Assembly (NCBI GenBank): GCA_003154055.1
Contig: PMCH01000326.1
Coordinates: forward strand, 1,571-8,840
DNA from: Acidobacteriaceae bacterium
Lineage (GTDB): Bacteria; Acidobacteriota; Terriglobia; Terriglobales; Acidobacteriaceae
Direction of reading: 5' to 3'
Length of the DNA stretch: 7,270 nucleotides
Positions 1-4,574 of this stretch are shown here, one piece after another. The translations under genes were made by a program, and so were the position numbers. Under the pieces are notes generated by a model. It saw only the letters and a program-made list of their open reading frames with translations. It made no database searches and was not told the DNA's origin. The stretch's first letter is position 1. Each line of letters begins with the position of its first letter.

Positions 1-100
1 CAACCAGGTTGTACCCGCGCATCAGGTTGGCCTGCTCTTTCAGTTCATCGACGCTGAGCTTGCGCAGGACTTCACCGGTTTTCGAATTTTGGATAGACAT
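1..100 (-). CDS. Probable transketolase, N-terminal fragment (cut by window edge)
   Basis: Only the first 33 codons are inside the window. The peptide begins MSIQNSKTGEVLRKL and continues with an acidic/basic helix, ELKEQANLMRGYNLV. The helix resembles the segment that precedes the thiamine-diphosphate-binding core of N-terminal transketolase subunits, where a run of the type LKExAxxxR is followed by an AGSGHxGG motif; that diagnostic motif would lie beyond position 1 and cannot be seen. If correct, the protein is a cytoplasmic enzyme of the pentose phosphate pathway that transfers two-carbon ketol units. The ATG at 100 is well supported by an AAGGAG site 7 nt upstream. The gene is separated by 104 bp from the small membrane ORF before it. 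The start is certain; the product name is a recognition from a short N-terminus and could be wrong. Confidence 0.5.
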   Translation of the reverse strand, partial: MSIQNSKTGEVLRKLSVDELKEQANLMRGYNLV

Positions 101-107
101 GGGGTAG

Positions 108-113
108 CTCCTT
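108..113 (-). promoter_or_regulatory. Ribosome binding site of the gene starting at 100
   Basis: On the minus strand the hexamer AAGGAG lies 7 nt before the ATG at 100. It is the best Shine-Dalgarno match of any confident gene in this window; the other starts have weak or no matches. It fixes the start of the truncated gene and suggests strong translation. Confidence 0.8.
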
Positions 114-204
114 CGCTGGCGCCGGAATTAGGCAGGACGAGAAGCGGCGCATAGGTTTGCAAGTGGAGCGTAGCCCGGGATGTCTCAGTCTTCAGTGAGG
201 GGAA

Positions 205-522
205 TCACAGGTGGGGGTGATGTGCATCGTCATCTCGCCGCTCAATCAAGTCAGCGTGAGGCCACTTTCTAAGCAGCGGCAGGCAGGCAAGGAAGACGGC
301 TGCTGAACCAATCAAACAGAAAATTCCCACCCTACTCGTGGGTAACACAAGGGCAAAGACAAATACCAGAAACGCGGCTGCGGCTGCGAGTTCAACGAGT
401 CTCCGCGCTGCTCGCTTCGAAATGACTATCGAATCTGGAGCCCTTACCCTGAATCTCTTCTTGAAATTCCATCTAACGCGCCGACTTGAAGATGGCGAAC
501 ACGGCACCCTGCGGATCGGCAA
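205..522 (-). CDS. Hypothetical small membrane protein (two predicted helices)
   Basis: An ORF of up to 105 codons whose 5' end overlaps the 3' end of the VOC gene in another frame. The N-terminal about 40 residues are rich in Arg and Lys. They are followed by two hydrophobic stretches at about residues 43-62 (ELAAAAAFLVFVFALVLP) and 66-84 (GIFCLIGSAAVFLACLPLL), then a charged tail with consecutive Asp and His. This pattern fits a two-helix inner-membrane protein with a positive cytoplasmic N-terminus. The start is unsure: the frame can open with TTG at 522 or GTG at 507, neither has a convincing ribosome binding site, and no ATG occurs before the first helix. No family is recognised. The helix pattern favours a real gene, while the absence of an ATG and the overlap count against it. 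Confidence 0.4.
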   Translation of the reverse strand: MPIRRVPCSPSSSRRVRWNFKKRFRVRAPDSIVISKRAARRLVELAAAAAFLVFVFALVLPTSRVGIFCLIGSAAVFLACLPLLRKWPHADLIERRDDDAHHPHL

Positions 523-1255
523 TCACCGCCATCCGCCCCACTCCCTCCATCGTCAGCGGAGCGAGGCAGATTTTCGCGCCCATCTGCTTCGCTCTTGCCG
601 CAGTGGCGTCGACATCGGCTGCCGAGAAGTAGGGCAGCCAGTGAGGCGGCACGCCGGGCGGGCGATGCGCGGCGGGCGGAATGCCGCCAATGAAATGCTC
701 ACCGTTCTTGATGTGCAGGTAGCCGGAAGAGTCCTTTTCATCTTTCATCAGATGCCAGCTAAAGAGCCCGGAGTAAAAATCCCCGGCCCGCTTCGGATCG
801 GGCGTGCTCAGGTCGGCCCAGCACAGTGTGTTGGGAACGTGCCCAATTCCGATTCCCTGGTTGAGTTTCGGCTGCCAGATGCAGAAGTGAGCGCCGGTAG
901 GATCCTGGAACACGGCCATGCGCCCGAACTCTCTCACGTCAAAAGCGGGGCACACAGCCGTCCCGCCCAGTTGCTCCGCCTTACGGACGGATTCGTCGGC
1001 ATTGTTCACCGCGATATAGATCATCCAGTGCGGGGGAACACCCTGGGCGCGCTGATCCGCACGTAGCGTGTACCCGGCAGCCGCATCTCGTCCTTCCAGC
1101 TTAAACATGGTGTAAAACGCGTCAGGGCCCATCGGAGAGTCCTGGGGATCCCAACCAAATAAGGAACTGTAGAAACTCTTGGCGGCCTTCTGGTCGGTTG
1201 TGGCGAGTTCGATCCAGCAGAAATTTCCGGGCGGATGATGATCGATATGTGTCAT
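473..1255 (-). CDS. VOC family protein with two glyoxalase-fold domains
   Basis: The 260-residue protein is made of two vicinal-oxygen-chelate modules, about residues 10-130 and 140-258. The halves share landmarks: FYSSLFGW at 28-35 and FYSGLFSW at 160-167; VPPHW at 73-77 and 202-206, each followed by a beta strand (IYIAV, PYFSA); and GRMAVFQDPTG at 111-121 and GRMAVIADPQG at 240-250. Length and layout match the two-domain family that includes mycobacterial Cfp32 (Rv0577), as I remember it. These proteins are cytoplasmic, and most lack a proven reaction; the fold is used by glyoxalases, dioxygenases and antibiotic-binding proteins, so no substrate can be assigned. The ATG at 1255 is the first start after an in-frame TAG (1268-1270). 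No good Shine-Dalgarno precedes it, but a GC-rich palindrome lies 17-30 nt upstream. The 3' end overlaps the small membrane ORF. Confidence 0.9.
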   Translation of the reverse strand: MTHIDHHPPGNFCWIELATTDQKAAKSFYSSLFGWDPQDSPMGPDAFYTMFKLEGRDAAAGYTLRADQRAQGVPPHWMIYIAVNNADESVRKAEQLGGTAVCPAFDVREFGRMAVFQDPTGAHFCIWQPKLNQGIGIGHVPNTLCWADLSTPDPKRAGDFYSGLFSWHLMKDEKDSSGYLHIKNGEHFIGGIPPAAHRPPGVPPHWLPYFSAADVDATAARAKQMGAKICLAPLTMEGVGRMAVIADPQGAVFAIFKSAR

Positions 1256-1271
1256 AGCGAGATGAGTCTAC

Positions 1272-1285
1272 ACCCCGCGCGGGGT
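1272..1285. promoter_or_regulatory. 14-bp perfect palindrome upstream of the VOC gene
   Basis: ACCCCGCGCGGGGT is a perfect 14-bp palindrome 17-30 nt before the VOC start codon. It could be an operator half-site pair or a short GC hairpin in the transcript. No T-run follows it on the minus strand (the next bases are GTAGACTCATC), so it does not look like an intrinsic terminator. No regulator can be assigned. Confidence 0.45.
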
Positions 1286-1345
1286 GGCGTTGGTCGTTCG
1301 CAACATCGCTTTTGCCAACGGCTGACGACCGACGACTAACGACTG
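1284..1345. repeat. Inverted heptamer array after the aminotransferase
   Basis: On the plus strand 1318-1345 divides exactly into four heptamers: ACGGCTG, ACGACCG, ACGACTA, ACGACTG. The distal part, 1284-1297, holds two units in the opposite orientation (reverse complements ACGACCA and ACGCCAC), with a 20-nt spacer between. The arms match loosely (core ACGACYAACG). A second possible pairing is CGTTGG at 1288-1293 with CCAACG at 1315-1320. The array ends 2 bp from the aminotransferase stop codon (1348-1350). No T-run follows. Confidence 0.6.
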
Positions 1346-1347
1346 TA

Positions 1348-2556
1348 TTACGGCAGGTTCTTTCCCACCCATTCCTGAATGCGCGTCAGCGCTTTGTTCA
1401 GGTTCTCCAGCGAGTTCGCTACGCTGAACCGGAGATACCCTTCCCCGTATTCGCCGAATGCTGTCCCGGAGAGGCATGCGACCCCGGCCTGATCGAGCAG
1501 CGCGTCCGCCAGCTTTTTCGACGGCCACCCTGTCTTCGTAATGTTGGGGAAAGCGTAAAAAGCGCCCTTTGGCATGCGGCACGAAAAGCCTTTGATCTTG
1601 TTCAAGCCGGCCACGAACACGTCGCGGCGGCGCCTGAATTCGTCGCTCATCTTGTCTACCGACGCCTGATCTCCCTTGAGCGCCTCGATGCCGGCGATCT
1701 GCGTGAAGCTGGCCGTGCAGGAATTGGAGTTGGTCATCAGGCGCGAGATGTGCAGAGCGAGATCAGGCCGCATTACGCCGTAACCCATGCGCCATCCGGT
1801 CATGGCATAGGTCTTGGAAAAACCGTCCAGCATGATGGTGCGCTCCTTGAAGCCAGGGACGCTCATGATGGAGAAGTCTTCGCCCTCGTAGATCAGGCGG
1901 CTGTAGATTTCGTCCGAAAGAATCATGACGTTACGGTCGCCGATGGCCTCGGCTATTTCCAGAATGTCTTTCTTGGTGAGGACCCCGCCCGTCGGGTTGT
2001 GCGGCGAGTTCAGGATGATCAGCTTGGTGCGGTCGTTGATCAGCGAAGCCAGTTCCTTCACATCCAGCGAAAAGTCGCGCTCCTCGCGCAGCGGAATCGG
2101 AACCGCCTTCCCGCCCACATAGTTGATCATGGACTCGTAAATGGGAAAGCCAGGATTGGGATAGATAACTTCATCTCCTGCATCCACTAATGCCAGGATA
2201 CTGAAGAAAATAATTGGCTTGCCACCCGGCACAACCACAACCTCGTCGCTCGCAACCGGCACTTTGCGTGTCCGGCTCACATATTCGGCAATCGTCTGGC
2301 GCAAATCCGGAAGGCCGGCTGCCGGCCCATAGTGTGTCCACCCTTTGTGGAGCGCACCCACGGCTGCCTCGACGATGTTCGAAGGGGTGTCGAAGTCAGG
2401 CTCCCCGATCTCCAGGTGAATGATGTCTTTGCCCTGGCGTTCCAGCGCGCGCGCCTTGTTCAGGACTTCAAAGGCGGTTTCGGTACCGAGCCGCGACATC
2501 CGGCTGGCAAGGCGAAGCTCGAGTTGTGTTGTGGGTTCCATAACTGCGGATGGCAT
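1348..2556 (-). CDS. Class I/II PLP-dependent aminotransferase (aspartate aminotransferase family)
   Basis: A complete 402-residue fold-type I aminotransferase. Visible landmarks are GEPDF at 51-55 (N-terminal substrate loop), Tyr76 (phosphate contact), PGGKP at 110-114, NSPHNPTGG at 183-191 with cofactor-binding Asn187, SDEIY at 214-218 with Asp215 and Tyr218, SKTYAMTGWR at 247-256 with Schiff-base Lys248 and phosphate-binding Arg256, and Arg376 in YLRFSVA, the residue that binds the substrate alpha-carboxylate. All catalytic residues are present, so it should be active in the cytoplasm, exchanging an amino group between an amino acid and a 2-oxoacid. It resembles the Ib (Thermus-type aspartate/prephenate) subgroup, but the substrate cannot be read from sequence. 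ATG at 2556 has GAGG 7 nt upstream and is preferred; ATG at 2541 (Met6) is the alternative and would suit a leaderless transcript. The gene is flanked by repeat elements on both sides. Confidence 0.93.
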   Translation of the reverse strand: MPSAVMEPTTQLELRLASRMSRLGTETAFEVLNKARALERQGKDIIHLEIGEPDFDTPSNIVEAAVGALHKGWTHYGPAAGLPDLRQTIAEYVSRTRKVPVASDEVVVVPGGKPIIFFSILALVDAGDEVIYPNPGFPIYESMINYVGGKAVPIPLREERDFSLDVKELASLINDRTKLIILNSPHNPTGGVLTKKDILEIAEAIGDRNVMILSDEIYSRLIYEGEDFSIMSVPGFKERTIMLDGFSKTYAMTGWRMGYGVMRPDLALHISRLMTNSNSCTASFTQIAGIEALKGDQASVDKMSDEFRRRRDVFVAGLNKIKGFSCRMPKGAFYAFPNITKTGWPSKKLADALLDQAGVACLSGTAFGEYGEGYLRFSVANSLENLNKALTRIQEWVGKNLP

Positions 2557-2649
2557 TATAGCGCCTCAGCGGCTGGCTTGGCCGGTAGCTCCATTGTCGC
2601 CTCAGGTTCAGAGCGTGTCAGGAACGGAGGTCACAGGAAGGTGTGATGG

Positions 2650-2753
2650 GAGGTCAGGGGTTAGAGGTCAGATTGCAGAGGTAAGATCTCTTAGATTTCT
2701 GCAACATTGATCGTACCGAGAGTTTTCACTTCTGCAATCTGACCTCTGACCTC
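2650..2753. repeat. Long inverted repeat built of GAGGTCA heptamers after the glycosyltransferase
   Basis: Arms 2657-2679 and 2731-2753 are inverted copies matching at 21 of 23 positions, including 17 consecutive bases (2663-2679 with 2731-2747), around a 51-nt spacer. The left side reads GAGGTCA, GGGGTTA, GAGGTCA, then GATTGCAGA; the right side, reverse complemented, reads GAGGTCA, GAGGTCA, then GATTGCAGA. The right arm overlaps the first two bases of the glycosyltransferase stop codon (2752-2754). One more isolated GAGGTCA lies at 2627-2633. It fills most of the 195-bp gap before the aminotransferase. Confidence 0.85.
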
Positions 2754-3729
2754 ACTCCGAGATGGTGCTCTCTTCGCTCTGCGCCCTGAGCAGGCGCTCG
2801 ATGGAGTACGGCGCCCGTTGGGCAGGCTCGTGGTAATGGCGTACTTGCATTTCGCCGAGAAGCCCGATGGCCAGCATGTTCAATCCCGCCAGCAACAACA
2901 CGGCGCCAAACATCATGAGGGGGCCGTGCTGATACATGATGTCGCTGTGATGCCAGGCCTTTTGCAGAATCAGCCATCCGGCGATGCTGAAACCCGCCAT
3001 GATGCTGAACATTCCGACCGTCCCGAAGAAGTGCAGAGGCCGCGAAAGATACTTCAGCAGAAACCGGATCGTAATCAGATCGAAAAAAACCCGGAACGTC
3101 CGCGAAATTCCGTAATGCGACGCACCGCGTTCCCGGTTCACGTTCTTGATCGGGACTTCAACGATCGTCGCGCCGTGCCAGGAAGCAAGCGCCGGAATAA
3201 AGCGGTGTAATTCTCCGTACAGCGGCACCTGGTCCAGAATCTCGCGACGGTAGGCCTTGAAGGTGGTCCCAAAATCGTGGATATCCACGCCGCTCAGCTT
3301 GGCCATCAGCCAGTTGGCGCAGCGCGAGGGGAAACGGCGCAGCCAGAAATTATCCACCCGGTTCTTGCGCCACCCGCTGACGATGTCGTACCCCTCGGCA
3401 ATCTTCTCCAGAAACAAGGGGATATCGGCGGGGTCGTGCTGCAGGTCGCCATCCATGGCGATGATGTATTCCCCGCGCGCATGATCAAAGCCCGCGGCCA
3501 GACCGGCGGTCTGCCCAAAGTTACGGCGCAGCTTTACAACCGTGACGCGGCTGTCCACCGCGGCAATTTCGCGCAAAAGCGGGAAGGTTCCATCAGTCGA
3601 GCCGTCGTCCACCAACACCATTTCGAAGGGGTCGCCGCTCGCCTCCATGACGGACTTGAGCCGAGCGTACAGGTCGGTGACGTTCTCCTGCTCGTTGTGG
3701 AGAGGTACCACGATTGAGTATTTGAGCAC
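2752..3729 (-). CDS. Family 2 glycosyltransferase, DPM1/GtrB/ArnC type, with two C-terminal membrane helices
   Basis: The 325-residue protein begins with the GT-A nucleotide-binding fold: YSIVVPLHNE at 4-13, VLVDDGSTDGT at 38-48 with the conserved acidic pair, and the metal/sugar-nucleotide motif MDGDLQHDP at 92-100 (Asp93-Gly-Asp95). The segment RERGASHYGISR near 199-210 matches the conserved region close to the acceptor site in this subfamily. Two membrane helices follow, about 233-256 and 271-293, then a cytoplasmic tail. Relatives transfer a sugar from a nucleotide donor to polyprenyl phosphate at the inner face of the membrane, providing lipid-linked sugars for envelope glycans or protein glycosylation; the sugar is not predictable here. 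The start is GTG at 3729: an in-frame TAA lies four codons upstream and the first beta strand begins at once, so no other start is possible. No flippase or glycan cluster adjoins it. Confidence 0.92.
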   Translation of the reverse strand: MLKYSIVVPLHNEQENVTDLYARLKSVMEASGDPFEMVLVDDGSTDGTFPLLREIAAVDSRVTVVKLRRNFGQTAGLAAGFDHARGEYIIAMDGDLQHDPADIPLFLEKIAEGYDIVSGWRKNRVDNFWLRRFPSRCANWLMAKLSGVDIHDFGTTFKAYRREILDQVPLYGELHRFIPALASWHGATIVEVPIKNVNRERGASHYGISRTFRVFFDLITIRFLLKYLSRPLHFFGTVGMFSIMAGFSIAGWLILQKAWHHSDIMYQHGPLMMFGAVLLLAGLNMLAIGLLGEMQVRHYHEPAQRAPYSIERLLRAQSEESTISE

Positions 3730-3737
3730 TGCCTGTA

Positions 3738-3743
3738 ATTATA
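3738..3743 (-). promoter_or_regulatory. Possible -10 element (TATAAT) of the glycosyltransferase
   Basis: The minus strand carries a perfect TATAAT ending 8 nt before the GTG start at 3729, which would place transcription initiation at about 3731 and give an almost leaderless mRNA. That fits the lack of a clear Shine-Dalgarno. No convincing -35 hexamer lies 16-18 bp further upstream, so this is weak. Confidence 0.3.
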
Positions 3744-3797
3744 CGGTAACCATGTGCCCCATCCGAAGTGACTTATGGGAGACGCCCCCTGGAAGTC

Positions 3798-3915
3798 GCG
3801 AGTGGCGAGAAGCGAGTCGCGAGTAAAAACGGACGTACTGGCACTGCGAGGTAGCGAGAAGGCGGGCGACTGTTCGGCCCCACGCGCTACTCGCCACTCG
3901 CCTCTCGCTACTCTG
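3798..3915. repeat. Inverted array of GCGAGTN heptamers after the exported protein gene
   Basis: On the plus strand 3798-3825 is four uninterrupted heptamers: GCGAGTG, GCGAGAA, GCGAGTC, GCGAGTA. On the minus strand 3908-3888 holds three: GCGAGAG, GCGAGTG, GCGAGTA, preceded by a degenerate CAGAGTA (3915-3909). The arms 3805-3825 and 3888-3908 pair in register at 19 of 21 positions, and the variant GCGAGA unit is paired with its counterpart. The 62-nt spacer holds two more imperfect copies (GCGAGGTA, GCGAGAAG at 3846-3861). The array ends 1 bp from the upstream stop codon (3917-3919). Confidence 0.85.
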
Positions 3916-3916
3916 T

Positions 3917-4330
3917 CTACCGCCAGGTCAACATAAGATTGTGAGCGTCATTTCCAGCTTCGATCGCGACGCTTGTCCAGTTGGCCCAGCGTTCCAGTTT
4001 GTGGTGGCCCATCTTATGGAAGGTGTAGCCGATGCTTACGGCCGCGCCGAATCCCAGCGCTGATGCCGCCATTTCTCCCTGCCAACCCTGCCGTACCAGC
4101 GGCCTCCACAGCGGATTTCCCTCGACCGCGCGGTAGGAAGTCGTCAACTGCTGTGTAGTAACGGCATCCACCGCGACGAGTCCAGCCAGAGCGCTAAAGG
4201 CGACAACGTTGTGCCGATCAAGAAATCTGTGCGTAGACGGTGCGTCAGGGTAATTTACAAACTGCTGGGCGGAAACCGAGTAACCAGCCAGTAGCGCGAG
4301 GGCGAGAACCGTGTATCGAATGGGTGCCAT
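3917..4330 (-). CDS. Exported/membrane protein of unknown function
   Basis: With ATG at 4330 the protein has 137 residues and a textbook signal peptide: a short basic start (MAPIRY), a hydrophobic core and a VSA|QQ cleavage site after residue 21. Upstream starts in the same frame (ATG at 4339, GTG at 4363) would add residues before the signal and are less likely; none has a good ribosome binding site. The mature part has two hydrophobic segments, about 42-57 and 86-103, with the phrase EGNPLW at 70-75 between them and a His-rich HKMGHH at 105-110. The arrangement of an Asp in the first helix (D55) followed by ExNP recalls DUF5658-type small membrane proteins, but this is a resemblance only. 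The gene is followed by a repeat array 1 bp after its stop and preceded by a 16-bp palindrome 82 bp upstream. Confidence 0.75.
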   Translation of the reverse strand: MAPIRYTVLALALLAGYSVSAQQFVNYPDAPSTHRFLDRHNVVAFSALAGLVAVDAVTTQQLTTSYRAVEGNPLWRPLVRQGWQGEMAASALGFGAAVSIGYTFHKMGHHKLERWANWTSVAIEAGNDAHNLMLTWR

Positions 4331-4411
4331 GATAGGCATCCATAAGCGCAAGCAAGGAACCACGGAGAAGCAGCAAAATCAGACGTTTTCTGGCTGCGGT
4401 TGGGGAACGAA

Positions 4412-4427
4412 GTGAAATCAATTTCAC
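4412..4427. promoter_or_regulatory. 16-bp palindrome, possible operator
   Basis: GTGAAAT-CA-ATTTCAC is a perfect inverted repeat with 7-bp arms and a 2-bp centre. It lies 82 bp upstream of the exported-protein ATG at 4330 and 92 bp before the plus-strand mini-ORF, a position suited to a dimeric repressor or activator. No clear -10/-35 pair was found next to it, so its role is an inference. Confidence 0.4.
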
Positions 4428-4470
4428 ACGATTGCCATAGCATGCCGTGAGCCTAGCCAAAAACTCCTGA

Positions 4471-4570
4471 GTGGTAACCAGTGGTAATCAGTCGAAGTAA
4501 CCACATGAGGGAGGAATAATGAAGTCGACTTGGAAGATCGTTCGAGCGATTCTGGCTGGCTACTGACTAC
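4471..4570. repeat. Short-repeat element after permease 2 (decamers plus inverted heptamers)
   Basis: At 4471-4490 two decamers follow each other, GTGGTAACCA and GTGGTAATCA (9 of 10 identical), then a partial copy. At 4557-4570 two heptamers abut the permease 2 stop: TGGCTAC and TGACTAC. The left side reverse complemented contains CTGATTAC and CTGGTTAC, so the right side (CTGGCTAC, TGACTAC) is a loose inverted counterpart. The right end is 4 bp from the stop codon (4575-4577). This is the most degenerate of the four elements. Confidence 0.4.
4519..4566 (+). pseudogene. Plus-strand mini-ORF with strong RBS; possible gene remnant
   Basis: ATG at 4519 opens a 15-codon ORF, MKSTWKIVRAILAGY, ending in TGA at 4564-4566. 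A strong GGGAGG lies at 4509-4514, 4 nt before the ATG. The peptide looks like the basic start of a signal or anchor sequence that is cut short. Its last codons and stop fall inside the heptamers TGGCTAC-TGACTAC next to the end of permease 2. It could be the remaining 5' end of a gene lost by deletion, a short leader peptide, or chance. It is the only plausible plus-strand coding signal in the window. Confidence 0.3.
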
Positions 4571-4574
4571 GGCC

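Noticed and set aside
338..1066. Long plus-strand ORF of 242 codons opposite the VOC gene
   Set aside because: Arg/His/Gly-rich antisense shadow of a well-supported gene in GC-rich DNA, with no recognisable domain.
1312..2190. Plus-strand ORF of 292 codons opposite the aminotransferase
   Set aside because: Antisense shadow; the minus-strand frame has every catalytic residue of the aminotransferase family, and this one has no domain or ribosome binding site.
2650..2753. Classical rho-independent terminator
   Set aside because: The stem is long with a 51-nt loop and is not followed by a T-run on either strand, so it does not meet the usual model, although it may still shape the 3' end.
3798..3915. 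CRISPR array
   Set aside because: Units are 7-mers directly adjacent to each other with no unique spacers, and the array is inverted; no cas gene is present.
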